Counted from the first letter of the stretch, positions 28,656 to 37,461 are shown. The stretch: 55,485 nucleotides of DNA from an uncultured Lactobacillaceae bacterium (GCA_945285405.1 CALYQJ010000003.1:66761-122245); one strand, 5' to 3'. Numbers and translations: made by a program. The notes: a model not told the origin generated them from the sequence alone.

Positions 28656-28789
28656 ATTCTTCCCTCAACTATATATAATAAATTCTCCCAAAAATTAATT
28701 ACTATATAGTATAAATTATAAACTTTTTTTAAAATAGCAATAATTTTACTTTTTTTTTTAAATATTGAAATAAGTACCCTATTAACTAT

Positions 28790-29404
28790 TTAATGTTGAA
28801 ATTTACGAATAAACTTTCCTAAAAAATTACTTCCGTAAACGAGAACGAAACTATAAGAAAGAATAGAAGGAATTTTACAAATCAAAATTACCGATATAAA
28901 TTGACGATAAGTCATATCAGTTAAACCTGCAACCAAGCATAAAATATCGTCCGGAGCAAATGGTGCAGCAATCATTATGGCAAAAAACCAAAAAAAACGA
29001 TTATTTTTATTAGCGATATTTTCATATTTTTCATAGGTTTCAGGATTAGCAACATACTGAATAAATTTTTTACCAAAACGCCGTGCGAGATAAAAGTTAA
29101 TTAATGATCCAATACAAATGCTAAGATAGTTATAAATAAAGCCCATAAAAGGGCCAAAAACTAAGACTCCTACTCCCAAAGTAATTCCTCCCGGAATAAT
29201 CGGGACAACTACTTGAAAAATTTGTAAAAAAATAAAAATTGCAACTTTAATAATTTCATTATGACCCAATAAAGCAATCATTTTTTTACGATCTGTGAAG
29301 ATCCCAGTTCTTATTGCCCAAATAGTTAAAATAATCGTTATAATTACTGCAATTATCGAAAAAAAGCTAAGTAGTTTACGACTGGTTTCCGGCCTAATTT
29401 TCAT
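28790..29404 (-). CDS. VTT-domain (TVP38/TMEM64, DedA-related) membrane protein
   Basis: 204 residues with about five membrane segments. The core IIPGGITLGVGVLVFGPFMG and FYLARRFGKKF match the VTT domain, and APFAPDDILCLVAGLTDM is the second conserved re-entrant part. Proteins of this superfamily act in lipid scrambling or membrane homeostasis. The start lies 2 bp after the previous gene's stop, so it is co-transcribed with the DUF1189-like gene. Confidence 0.85.
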   Translation of the reverse strand: MKIRPETSRKLLSFFSIIAVIITIILTIWAIRTGIFTDRKKMIALLGHNEIIKVAIFIFLQIFQVVVPIIPGGITLGVGVLVFGPFMGFIYNYLSICIGSLINFYLARRFGKKFIQYVANPETYEKYENIANKNNRFFWFFAIMIAAPFAPDDILCLVAGLTDMTYRQFISVILICKIPSILSYSFVLVYGSNFLGKFIRKFQH

Positions 29405-29406
29405 TT

Positions 29407-30249
29407 TTATTCCTTTAGCTTTACCGAACTATCCTGAAATTTTGTAAAGTGCCAACTAGCAAGCACATTAATTAAAAGAAAAATTACAAATAGTCCGATT
29501 AAAATTAATGAATTAAAGTAAAACATTCCCACAATAGTCATTAGAATTACAGGTATTGCTGAAGCATTAGCTAAAAAGCCAAATAAATTAACTAGAGATT
29601 CATCACGCTTTTGATGTCGAATGACACTGCGAATAACTAAAATAAATATCAGCCATACTAAAAGAATACGGTAAATAAAGCCAAAAAACCAATTAGCCAT
29701 AATTGATTGTAAATAACTCGACTTGTTGCTTACCAAAAATGAATTTTCAATTTCTTTTTTTAAATTTTTATTCTTAATTTGGAAATTATCAGCATATTTA
29801 AATTTTACTTCCCCTAAATCATATTTTTTTGAGCGCCCATTTTTGGCATACAAAACAATATCACTTTTAGTAAAAACTAAACCTGCTTGGGGGTGACTTT
29901 TTTTAACTTCATTATCAGTTAAATTTATCCCTAAAATAAAGTCTTTATGTTTAACAAAACGTTTTTTACCGGCATAAGTAAATTTACCATTCTTAAAAGT
30001 TCCTGATGCTACTGCCTTTTGAAATCTGGGATCATCAGTATTTTTTGTATAATAAAATAAACTTCTTTCAATTGATTGTCGATAATTTTTAGGTTGAGCC
30101 ATAAAAACCACTGCCGAAAATGCAGCAATGAAAGCAAACACTAATAAAAAAAATGTGTTTTGCCACCAGGTATAATGGCGTTTTTGAAACATTGCTCGTG
30201 GCTCATAAAAACGATGTAATATCTCTAATTTTCCATTTTGTTGATTCAT
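29407..30249 (-). CDS. DUF1189-like membrane protein
   Basis: 280 residues from ATG 30249, which follows TTGAGGAAAA; the frame opens slightly earlier at a TTG with no SD. An N-terminal cytoplasmic segment is followed by one membrane helix (about 30-50), an extracellular Lys-rich domain of about 135 residues, and four more helices. The layout resembles DUF1189 proteins (YvdJ-like), which I recognise only at the level of layout. It lies divergent to queT and upstream of the VTT protein. Confidence 0.6.
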   Translation of the reverse strand: MNQQNGKLEILHRFYEPRAMFQKRHYTWWQNTFFLLVFAFIAAFSAVVFMAQPKNYRQSIERSLFYYTKNTDDPRFQKAVASGTFKNGKFTYAGKKRFVKHKDFILGINLTDNEVKKSHPQAGLVFTKSDIVLYAKNGRSKKYDLGEVKFKYADNFQIKNKNLKKEIENSFLVSNKSSYLQSIMANWFFGFIYRILLVWLIFILVIRSVIRHQKRDESLVNLFGFLANASAIPVILMTIVGMFYFNSLILIGLFVIFLLINVLASWHFTKFQDSSVKLKE

Positions 30250-30317
30250 TTTTTTCCTCAATAAAAAAAGTATAACACAGCTCGAAGTTCAAACTTAGGT
30301 AAAGTAATCCCTTGCAT

Positions 30318-30346
30318 TTGACAATAACACCACTTTCTCCTAGATT
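30318..30346 (+). promoter_or_regulatory. Promoter of queT
   Basis: -35 TTGACA (30318-30323), 17-base spacer, -10 TAGATT (30341-30346). The leader to TTG 30379 is only about 25 bases, too short for the preQ1 riboswitch often found before queT. Confidence 0.8.
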
Positions 30347-30378
30347 AAATAGATAAGAGTTGAAGGAGGAGAGAGTTT

Positions 30379-30870
30379 TTGACTGTCAAAAATATTACCA
30401 AATTAGCAATTGTTGCTGCATTATACGCGGTTCTAACCATTTTTTTACCCAATCAATTTGGACCAATCCAATTTCGATTAGCGGAAGCTTTAAATTTTAT
30501 GATTTTTTATGATTATCGTTACATTTATGCTTTGGGAATTGGTTGTGCAATTGCTAATTTCTTTGCCTCACCAATGAAGTTAGATGTTTTAGTCGGAACC
30601 GCACAGACAGTTTTAGTTTTATTTTTAATTTATTTTTTAACCAAAAAAGTAAAAAGCCTTGTTGCAAAATATGTTATTTTAGATGTCGTATTTTCGCTTT
30701 CTATGTTTTTCATTGCCTGGGAACTCTGGGCTGATGGAATTGTTAAATTTAGTAATTTATGGCCAACATATATTGGGTTAGTTTTCTGGGAAGCTTTTGT
30801 ATTAACAATCACTGGAATAGCAATGTATCTAATCCAAAAACGAAAATTGGTTAATTTATATTTAGATTAA
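30379..30870 (+). CDS. queT: QueT-family ECF transporter substrate component
   Basis: 163 residues with five or six membrane helices. Starts at TTG 30379, nine bases after AAGGAGG. ALYAVLTIFL near the N-terminus and FGPIQFRLAEALNFM are the QueT family marks. QueT is the S-component that binds a queuosine precursor and works with the shared EcfAA'T energizing module, which is not in this window. It has its own promoter and terminator. Confidence 0.9.
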   Translation: MTVKNITKLAIVAALYAVLTIFLPNQFGPIQFRLAEALNFMIFYDYRYIYALGIGCAIANFFASPMKLDVLVGTAQTVLVLFLIYFLTKKVKSLVAKYVILDVVFSLSMFFIAWELWADGIVKFSNLWPTYIGLVFWEAFVLTITGIAMYLIQKRKLVNLYLD

Positions 30871-30888
30871 ATAAAACCTTTCTGAAAT

Positions 30889-30924
30889 AAAAAGCGCAAG
30901 AATTAATAAATTCTTGCGCTTTTT
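30889..30924. terminator. Bidirectional terminator between queT and the HAD phosphatase gene
   Basis: A 16-bp perfect stem, AAAAAGCGCAAGAATT with AATTCTTGCGCTTTTT, with a 4-base loop and T-runs on both strands. Confidence 0.95.
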
Positions 30925-30939
30925 ATTTAACTTTCATTA

Positions 30940-31740
30940 TTAAACAGATAGAAGTTGATCAATCGTTTTTAATACTGATTCATGATTATTATCACCAATA
31001 ACTTGTTTAGCAACTTGTTTGACTTGAGAAGTAGCATTAGCCATAGCAAAACTATAATTTGCTTTACTTAACATCTCTACATCATTTCCATTATCACCAA
31101 AAGCAGCAACCTCGTTATCAGCAATATTTAAAAATTCTTGGACTCGCTTAATACCATTAGCTTTATGAACTTCCGGTAAAATAAAATCAATTCCTCCTCC
31201 ACCAGTGGGAACAACTTTTAAATCAGCACCTAATTCTGCTTGCAATTGCGATGCAACAACCATTGCATCTTGTCTTGGAAAATCTAAGGAATATTTAATA
31301 ATATCATCATCAATTTCCGTAAAAGAAGAAACTTTCTTGATTTTAGGAAAGTAAAAAGCAGCAAATTCATATTCCTCTTGACTTAATTTTTGATTCAAAA
31401 TATAAGCACTTTTAAAACCACACGCCGCAATAAAACTAGGACAAAAGTCGGTAATGATCCGATTTACTTTATTTATGACTCTTAAAGGGATTCGAGCATG
31501 TTCAAGATATTCTTGATGTACAACTATATTTCCACCATTTTCAGCTACAAAACTAATCTTAGGAGCATAATTAGCAAAAAAGCTAAATAATTGTTCATAT
31601 TGATTACCACTAGCAACAACAAATTCAATTTTTTGCTTTTGCATTCGTTGAAATAATTGAGAAAAATACCCTTCGTTATATTTTTTGTGATCATCTAAAA
31701 AAGTTCCGTCCATATCAACAGCAATTAATTTTAGCGGCAT
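30940..31740 (-). CDS. Cof-type HAD-superfamily phosphatase
   Basis: 266 residues. HAD motif I is VDMDGTFLDD at residues 8-17, motif II is FVVASGNQ, and motifs III/IV are in GIDFILPEVHKANGIKRV and AAFGDNGNDVEMLS. The class IIB cap lies between. These are cytoplasmic phosphatases acting on sugar phosphates or cofactors such as FMN and PLP; the specific substrate is unclear. AAGGA precedes ATG 31740, 24 bp after the tetR stop, so the two are probably one transcript. Confidence 0.9.
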   Translation of the reverse strand: MPLKLIAVDMDGTFLDDHKKYNEGYFSQLFQRMQKQKIEFVVASGNQYEQLFSFFANYAPKISFVAENGGNIVVHQEYLEHARIPLRVINKVNRIITDFCPSFIAACGFKSAYILNQKLSQEEYEFAAFYFPKIKKVSSFTEIDDDIIKYSLDFPRQDAMVVASQLQAELGADLKVVPTGGGGIDFILPEVHKANGIKRVQEFLNIADNEVAAFGDNGNDVEMLSKANYSFAMANATSQVKQVAKQVIGDNNHESVLKTIDQLLSV

Positions 31741-31764
31741 TTATAATTTTCCTTCTTTCTAAAT

Positions 31765-32361
31765 CTAATTATTCCCAGGTGCTAGTCCTTTGGTAGTAAA
31801 AGAAACAATACGTTTTAGCTCGCTCAATTCATCCCATTTTCGTTCTTCTAATAAAATATAATGCACAATTACGTATTCAAAAAGTCCATTAAAAAGGACT
31901 TTGATAATATCCCGATTAGGCCAATTGACAATTTGATTCTTCTCTTTTAGCTTTTGAAAAAACTCATCTAATTCTTGAAGTTGACTTACCGGGATTTTTT
32001 CAAAAAAATTAACAACTGTTAGTTGATTATATAAAACTTCTCGAGTCAAAATTTGAATTGGTAAAATATTTTTCTTAAAAAAATTGAGGCGATCACTAAT
32101 AAACAACAGAACAAAATTATTCAAGGTTATTTGATATCCTGTCAATAATTTTTTTATACTAATTGGGAGAATTTGAAATGCTAGCGGTGAAATAATTTCA
32201 TTTAATAACTGCTTCTTGTTGCCGAATTTTTTAAACAAAGTGCCTTCAGATACTTTCGCTTTTTGTGCAATCTGAAGAGTAGTTGTAGTTGCATAGCCAT
32301 TTTGCGCAAATAAAAGCAATGCTGCTTGAAAAATTTTCAACTGTTTAGGACTTAAATTCAT
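31765..32361 (-). CDS. TetR/AcrR-family transcriptional regulator
   Basis: 198 residues from ATG 32361. The N-terminal HTH is ATTTTLQIAQKAKVSEGTLFKKFGNKKQLL; the C-terminal ligand domain has no clear assignment. ATG 32361 has no SD. The frame stays open upstream and RKLPEIYQQNPN looks coding; AGGGGG sits 8 bases before an in-frame ACG at 32406, so initiation may begin there, adding 15 residues. It is transcribed away from the HdeD-like gene; a palindrome follows its own -10, so autorepression is likely. Confidence 0.85.
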   Translation of the reverse strand: MNLSPKQLKIFQAALLLFAQNGYATTTTLQIAQKAKVSEGTLFKKFGNKKQLLNEIISPLAFQILPISIKKLLTGYQITLNNFVLLFISDRLNFFKKNILPIQILTREVLYNQLTVVNFFEKIPVSQLQELDEFFQKLKEKNQIVNWPNRDIIKVLFNGLFEYVIVHYILLEERKWDELSELKRIVSFTTKGLAPGNN

Positions 32362-32434
32362 AATATTAGGATTTTGTTGATAAATTTCAGGTAATTTTCT
32401 TAACGTTCTTATAACCCCCTTCTTTTTTGTTTTC

Positions 32435-32448
32435 AGTAAACACTTACT
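32435..32448. promoter_or_regulatory. Palindromic operator candidate at the tetR promoter
   Basis: AGTAA-ACAC-TTACT, a perfect 5-bp inverted repeat, lies just after a minus-strand TATACT -10, with TTGTCT 16 bases further upstream. A site here would block the tetR promoter. A related palindrome (AGTGA-N4-TCACT) lies at the facing promoter. Confidence 0.6.
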
Positions 32449-32533
32449 AAAAAGTATATCAAAATTTACCTATAAGACAAAAGCAAAAAACCATTAACTA
32501 TCCTTTTTCTACCGGTGACCTAATCATTTTAGA

Positions 32534-32594
32534 TTGACAGCAAGATTATGGTAAATTATAATTTAAAAAATTGCTTAAAGTGAGTAATCACTTT
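32534..32594 (+). promoter_or_regulatory. Consensus promoter and operator candidate of the HdeD-like gene
   Basis: A perfect TTGACA (32534-32539), 17-base spacer and perfect TATAAT (32557-32562). AAAGTGA-GTAA-TCACTTT (32577-32594) follows around +9, matching the tetR-side palindrome as AGTRA-N4-TYACT. A full-consensus promoter with a downstream palindrome fits a strongly expressed gene held by a repressor. Confidence 0.75.
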
Positions 32595-32616
32595 TTAAGA
32601 AAGGCAGAGTTTTGTA

Positions 32617-33141
32617 ATGTTAAATAAACAATTTGAAGGTACCAGAAAAAAATTTAGATGGGTTAGTTTTATTTTTGGCTTAATTATGGCAATTTTAGGA
32701 ATAATTGTCTTTATGCATCCCGCTAAATTTGCTTTAACGGTTACTTGGATTTTCTCCATTGGAATATTAATTAACGGTATTTTAAGTTTTGTATTTTGGT
32801 ATGACATTGGTCGTGATGGCTATCCTCGTCCTACAATTTTATTACTAGATGCAATCTTAGACGTAATCTTAGCGATATTAATTTTTGCCTCTTCTGGGCC
32901 AAGTAAATTTATTATGTTAGGATACATGTTTGCATTTTGGTTTATTTTTGATTCAGCTACTTCATTATCGATGGCCTCTTTATCTTTTCATCCTGGATTT
33001 AATATGGTTTTAGGAATCCTAGGTTTAATCATGGGAGTTATTATGTTATTTACTCCCATGATCGGAGCTTTAACCGTTGCTTATATTGCTGGCGCTTATT
33101 TAATTATTTTTGGAATTATGTTGATTAGTCGAGCCTTTTGA
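32617..33141 (+). CDS. HdeD/DUF308-family membrane protein
   Basis: 174 residues with six short membrane helices in three pairs. MAILGIIVFMHP and MGVIMLFTP are DUF308-type repeats. SD AGAAAGG is ahead of ATG 32617. Members are linked to acid or envelope stress, but the molecular role is unknown. The facing TetR regulator and paired palindromes suggest that it controls this gene, perhaps together with the next one. Confidence 0.85.
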   Translation: MLNKQFEGTRKKFRWVSFIFGLIMAILGIIVFMHPAKFALTVTWIFSIGILINGILSFVFWYDIGRDGYPRPTILLLDAILDVILAILIFASSGPSKFIMLGYMFAFWFIFDSATSLSMASLSFHPGFNMVLGILGLIMGVIMLFTPMIGALTVAYIAGAYLIIFGIMLISRAF

Positions 33142-33173
33142 TTTTAACAATTAATAAATAGAAAGAAGAAAAA

Positions 33174-33878
33174 ATGACTGAAATTATTGCCGTGTCGTTT
33201 AATCAATCAGATAAAGCATATCAAGCATTATCTGATTTAAAAAATAGTGTTAGTTCTTTCACCGTTTTAAGTTGTCGCTTAATCGAAAAAGTAGGCCAAA
33301 CTTACGTCCAAAAAGACGGATTTGACGCAGATGCTTATGGTGAAAACTTCGCAGAAGGTGGTTTAATTGGTGCCTTAATTGGAATTATCGGTGGCCCTTT
33401 AGGTATCTTATTAGGGGGCAGCCTAGGAATGTTAATTGGTAGTGCCGGAGATGTCAGTGGGGAAAACAAAAGAACTGACGTTATGTTAGAAATTGCTCAG
33501 GAAAGTTCTGATGGATTAGTTCTAGTCATGGTTGCAGAAGAATCTAATCCTAAAGATCTTAATGATTTTTTGAAAAAATATGATGTTAAAAACATTGTTC
33601 GTGAAGATTTTTCGGAAGTTCATCGAAAGGTTTTAGCTGCTGAAAAAGCTCAAAAAAAATTAGCAAAAGATGCTCATGATGAATTAATCCAACAAAAGAA
33701 AAAATCATTTAAAAAGAAAATTACTGTAAAAGAAAATGAAATTAAAGCTCGCTTTGCTTCTGTAAAAGCTAAACAACCTTCAAAACCGCAACCTGATAAT
33801 CCCCCAAAGCAAACAAAAGTAAAAAACGATGCTAATAAAAGTAAGAAAAAACATCATAATAAAAGAAGCGAAAAATAA
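33174..33878 (+). CDS. DUF1269-like glycine-zipper protein with Lys-rich tail
   Basis: 234 residues. The N-terminal alpha/beta part (IIAVSFNQSDKAYQALSDLK) and VLVMVAEESNPKDLND flank a glycine-zipper hairpin at about 62-92 (GGLIGALIGIIGGPLGILLGG), as in DUF1269 proteins. Residues 150-234 are a highly charged Lys/Ala/Glu helix and a basic Lys/Pro/Asn tail. It may insert in or lie against the membrane. It lies 32 bp after the HdeD-like gene with no terminator, so both are probably one operon. Confidence 0.75.
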   Translation: MTEIIAVSFNQSDKAYQALSDLKNSVSSFTVLSCRLIEKVGQTYVQKDGFDADAYGENFAEGGLIGALIGIIGGPLGILLGGSLGMLIGSAGDVSGENKRTDVMLEIAQESSDGLVLVMVAEESNPKDLNDFLKKYDVKNIVREDFSEVHRKVLAAEKAQKKLAKDAHDELIQQKKKSFKKKITVKENEIKARFASVKAKQPSKPQPDNPPKQTKVKNDANKSKKKHHNKRSEK

Positions 33879-33883
33879 AAAGA

Positions 33884-33908
33884 GCGGTTAAGAGAACCGC
33901 TTTTTTTT
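33884..33908. terminator. Shared terminator embedding the PAP2 stop codon
   Basis: GCGGTT-N5-AACCGC, preceded by A-rich and followed by T-rich sequence, ends the plus-strand operon. On the other strand the last codons of the PAP2 gene form one arm and its TAA stop lies in the loop and second arm. Confidence 0.88.
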
Positions 33909-34508
33909 ATTATCAAAATATGCTAAAAACAAATACCACCAGAAATTAGCTAAAAGAAAGCCAGCTAAAACATCACTAGGATAATGAACTTCTAAATAAA
34001 TTCGACTAAAACCGATAAACATTACCCCCACTATTAAAAAAACATTAAACAACCATTTATATTGAATAAAATTAGGACGAACCCAATAAAAAAGCATTAA
34101 TGCCAAAAGCATGGCTCCAAAACTATGACCACTGGGAAAACTCCAAGTTGATTCTGCCACTAATCGAGCTGAAGGTCTTGGTCGAGCAACGATGTGCTTC
34201 ATCATTGATAAGATTATTCCGCCACTAGCAAATACTAATAATGAAGCAATACTAGCTATTTTCTGTTGGTGATACGCTAAAAAGATCGAACCTAAAACTA
34301 CCCATAAACTTACCGCTAATGGACTTGCTAATTGGGTTAAATGTTTAATAATCATGGTGGCTTGGGGAGTTCTGCAAGATATCATTAATTGTTGCCAAAA
34401 ATGATCGAATTTTTCAATATGTTGACTTTGAACTAATATTAGAAAAATTACAAATCCTCCTAAACTAATAAAAGCCCAATTACGATATTTCTTTTGTTGA
34501 TTTGACAT
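33888..34508 (-). CDS. PAP2-family phosphatase
   Basis: 206 residues with about six membrane helices. All three PAP2 motifs are present: KHIVARPRP, PSGHS and SRIYLEVHYPSDV, carrying the catalytic His residues on the outer side. Likely an undecaprenyl-pyrophosphate or phosphatidylglycerophosphate phosphatase; the sequence does not decide which. ATG 34508 has no strong SD (upstream is AT-rich). Confidence 0.92.
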   Translation of the reverse strand: MSNQQKKYRNWAFISLGGFVIFLILVQSQHIEKFDHFWQQLMISCRTPQATMIIKHLTQLASPLAVSLWVVLGSIFLAYHQQKIASIASLLVFASGGIILSMMKHIVARPRPSARLVAESTWSFPSGHSFGAMLLALMLFYWVRPNFIQYKWLFNVFLIVGVMFIGFSRIYLEVHYPSDVLAGFLLANFWWYLFLAYFDNKKKRFS

Positions 34509-34599
34509 TTTATTTTTTTACCTAAATCATAAGCAGTGAATCATTTTACTTTACCAGTTATAATAAAACTATCTTGTAGCCAAAACGGAGTTGAAATAA

Positions 34600-35409
34600 T
34601 TGATGAAAAAGTTAATCAAACTCAGTCAAAAAAAGGACCGAATCAAATATGGAATGATTTTTACTTATCTTTTATATGTGATTCCGCTTTTCCTCACCAT
34701 TACTCTACCACACGCTAGTTTTATTTATACATGGCTTTTTCGGATAATTAATTTTATTACCGCTAGCGCCTTTTGGCTTTTCGCGGTTATATTAGGACGG
34801 TTATCAGGAGTTACTCATGGCTTTGGAGCTTATTTAATAATTTTTAGTGTGATCCTTTACCAAAAATTTTCTTTTCTTTTAGGTTACCAAATATTATTTA
34901 TTATTCTCTTTGTCTTAGGAACTTTTTGGTTAATTTTTGATTTATTACGTGCTTTTCTTTATTCTTCAACATTAGCCCGAATTGATCCTCGTGCAATAGA
35001 ATATAATCTAAGGGGTAACATTATTTTCTTTATTATCGGATACTTAATGAGTTTAGCACCAAGTGTTAGTTTAGCTTATCTTACTAATAGTGGAAATTCT
35101 ACAAAATCATTATTAAACTTTTTTTATTATTTTTCACATTTACTTGGCATTATTGCAATAATTTTTAGTCTTATTTTTTATATCTATAATTTTAAAAAAC
35201 GTGTCAATCGGACTACGATTATTGGAAACTGTTTAATCATTTTTGCAAGTTTTATTACTACAATCCTCCTCTACTTTTTCTTTAATTTAATTTGGAGTTC
35301 CTTGTTTTACTATTCAATCGGACTAATGATTTTAGGTAGTGTTTTAGTTATTCCGATTAACATTAATAAAGATTCTTTAAAAAATCATGATATTGCTACT
35401 GAAAATTAA
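34600..35409 (+). CDS. Multipass membrane protein of unknown function
   Basis: 269 residues with about eight hydrophobic helices and a basic N-terminus. No family is recognised. TTG 34600 lies nine bases after GGAG; ATG 34603 is the next codon. The only soluble stretch, around residues 125-140 (LARIDPRAIEYNLRG), is a cytoplasmic loop. It stands alone, with no terminator directly after it on its strand. Confidence 0.7.
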   Translation: MMKKLIKLSQKKDRIKYGMIFTYLLYVIPLFLTITLPHASFIYTWLFRIINFITASAFWLFAVILGRLSGVTHGFGAYLIIFSVILYQKFSFLLGYQILFIILFVLGTFWLIFDLLRAFLYSSTLARIDPRAIEYNLRGNIIFFIIGYLMSLAPSVSLAYLTNSGNSTKSLLNFFYYFSHLLGIIAIIFSLIFYIYNFKKRVNRTTIIGNCLIIFASFITTILLYFFFNLIWSSLFYYSIGLMILGSVLVIPININKDSLKNHDIATEN

Positions 35410-35476
35410 TGAAGCTGAACAACCATTTATTGCTCGTCCTAAAAACATTCTTTGAAATTTATTTTTTATAAAAAAA

Positions 35477-35525
35477 TCTCCTAACAATTAAGTTTTAACA
35501 ATAATCATTAGGAGAAATATTTAAA
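35477..35525 (-). terminator. Terminator of the GH73 gene
   Basis: TCTCCTAA (35477-35484) pairs with TTAGGAGA (35518-35525) across a 33-base loop; on the minus strand seven T follow. The long loop makes it less certain. Confidence 0.65.
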
Positions 35526-35561
35526 AAATCAAACTATTAAGCACCTAAAAAGATAATTAGA

Positions 35562-36611
35562 TTAAGAAAGCTGAGTTGCATAAGTTCCATCAATCCACTG
35601 ATCTTTGCCAACACGATACCAAACTTGACCATTTATATAATACTTTGCCGAATATTTCCAATCAGTACCATGTTTTAATTTTAAACCTGTAAAAACACGA
35701 TTTGTCCCAGGAACATTCCATACAGCAATGCTATACCCGGGAACATACTTAACTCGAACTATTCCTCTCTCTGCAATCCAACTAGTCTGATTTTGGACGT
35801 TGGTATAAATAGCAGGTATCCACTCCTTATTCCCAATTTGGTAATAAGCAGTTCCATCATGTAAAGTAACTTTTTTTGTTACTTGAACTTTAGTACCCGT
35901 TTTAAAAAGCTTCCCTGTTTCTTTTCGCACTCCCGCAGGAGAATCGTAAACTTTAATTGAATAACCTTCAACATAACTAATTTTAGCGGGTGAATTAACA
36001 GTTTCAACTTTTGGATCATATTGATTTAAATTATAATTTTTAATAGCTTTAATCAATGTATCCGCATAAGTTGGACTCGTCGCATATCGTCCTTGCAACC
36101 AGCGAGCACTATCTTCATAACTAACGGTGTTTTCAAGCCAAGTTCCTTGATAATAATTGGGAGCCCAACTAAGACCATAACGCAACTTTTGCGCATTATC
36201 TGTCATACTCTGACCATAATTATCATATGCTCGAAAACGAGCGTTAATTGTAACATATTTCTTACTATTCTTATCCCATTCTTGGGTTGGAAGAGTTACG
36301 GTTCTTTTATTCCAATCATCATTAGCTTTAATCCCAAATAAATTATAATTTGGTGCTTTACTAAGTTGGGAATTACCCCAATTACTTTCGATAATAGCCT
36401 GAGCCAACATAATTGATGTCCAAATACCATACTGATCTGATAGTTGAATAGCTTCTGGTTTTAAACTATTAATAAAGTTTTGCTGATTTTCAGTATTTGC
36501 AAAATTAACAGCTACTGGCGGTTGTGCCATCGTATTATTAGCCGCAAAAGTTGGGCTAATCGGTAACGCTAATAAACAAAAACTTAATAATACTTGTTTC
36601 TTGTTAAACAA
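35562..36611 (-). CDS. Secreted GH73 N-acetylglucosaminidase with two C-terminal surface-binding repeats
   Basis: 349 residues. Signal peptide 1-23 ends PTFAAN. The GH73 domain (about 40-200) shows SIMLAQAIIESNWGNSQL, with the likely catalytic Glu in AIIESNWG, and NYNLFGIK. Two repeats follow (about 215-275 and 285-345), each with Y-S-I-x-V at the start and a W-I-[DP] near the end; they look like wall-attachment repeats of the SLAP/SH3 type. Probably a cell-separation autolysin. It sits after the ABC-2 genes but is apart from them. Confidence 0.9.
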   Translation of the reverse strand: MFNKKQVLLSFCLLALPISPTFAANNTMAQPPVAVNFANTENQQNFINSLKPEAIQLSDQYGIWTSIMLAQAIIESNWGNSQLSKAPNYNLFGIKANDDWNKRTVTLPTQEWDKNSKKYVTINARFRAYDNYGQSMTDNAQKLRYGLSWAPNYYQGTWLENTVSYEDSARWLQGRYATSPTYADTLIKAIKNYNLNQYDPKVETVNSPAKISYVEGYSIKVYDSPAGVRKETGKLFKTGTKVQVTKKVTLHDGTAYYQIGNKEWIPAIYTNVQNQTSWIAERGIVRVKYVPGYSIAVWNVPGTNRVFTGLKLKHGTDWKYSAKYYINGQVWYRVGKDQWIDGTYATQLS

Positions 36612-36663
36612 AGATTCCTCCCTAAATACAATTATAAAAAGTGTCCTTTTTATTGTACCGAAA

Positions 36664-37458
36664 TTAACTTGCTAAGGAAATATCTTTTCGATTAAATATA
36701 AAATCAGCAATTAAATAAAAAATTAATGTATAAATTAAAGTTGTAATCAAAGCAATAAATAATTCATTGGGAACAAACCCCTTGGAATTTCCAATCGACA
36801 TATCCAATAGTTGAAGTAAATTGTTATTAATTTGCAGAGGAAATATTTTGTAAAGTAATAAATTATCTTCAGAAATTTTTAAAAATGAAGTAATGACTGT
36901 CCATATGGTATGACCTCCCATGAAAAATATAAGAGTAAAAGCCGTTGACATCGAAGGACTATTAATCAAAGTTGAAACTAATAATGCAAATGCGCCAAAA
37001 TACATAACACTAATTAAAAAAGCAAAAATGTTTATCCCACTTTGTTTCAAACAAAAAGTAATATTAGGAACACTTCCAAAAATAATTAATTCAACAATAT
37101 AGCTAATAATTGAAAAAACAAACATTGCAGCTGTCATTAAAATAGTCAAAGAAGCAAATTTAGCCAAAAGTACTTTATGCCGATTATAAGGACGAGTAAG
37201 TAATAGCTTGATTGTTCCGGAAGTTAATTCCTGCGTTAAAATACTTGAGGCATAAACGATAGCCATAGTCATTAACAGGTATAGATTAATTTTAAGCAAT
37301 CCGATAAACAAATCATTACTATTGATAATTTCTTTAGGTACGTATAAGCGTACAATTAAGCAACAACTAACTATCGTAAGCAATGTTAAAATTGGAATCG
37401 TTAGCAACAAAACTCGACGCTTAAAAAATTTACGCCATTCATTAACTATTAATTTCAT
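36664..37458 (-). CDS. ABC-2-type permease (bacitracin/lantibiotic-exporter-like)
   Basis: 264 residues with six membrane helices. The start (IVNEWRKFFKRR) and LTQELTSGTIKLLLTRPYNR are the typical ABC-2 (BcrB/EcsB-like) cytoplasmic segments before helix 3. It starts 3 bp after the ATPase gene's stop, so they form one transporter. Likely job: export of, or resistance to, an envelope-active peptide or lipid. Confidence 0.85.
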   Translation of the reverse strand: MKLIVNEWRKFFKRRVLLLTIPILTLLTIVSCCLIVRLYVPKEIINSNDLFIGLLKINLYLLMTMAIVYASSILTQELTSGTIKLLLTRPYNRHKVLLAKFASLTILMTAAMFVFSIISYIVELIIFGSVPNITFCLKQSGINIFAFLISVMYFGAFALLVSTLINSPSMSTAFTLIFFMGGHTIWTVITSFLKISEDNLLLYKIFPLQINNNLLQLLDMSIGNSKGFVPNELFIALITTLIYTLIFYLIADFIFNRKDISLAS

Positions 37459-37461
37459 TTT

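Noticed and set aside
30262-30378. preQ1 riboswitch before queT
   Set aside because: The promoter at 30318-30346 leaves only about 25 leader bases, and no preQ1-type stem and A-rich tail is seen.
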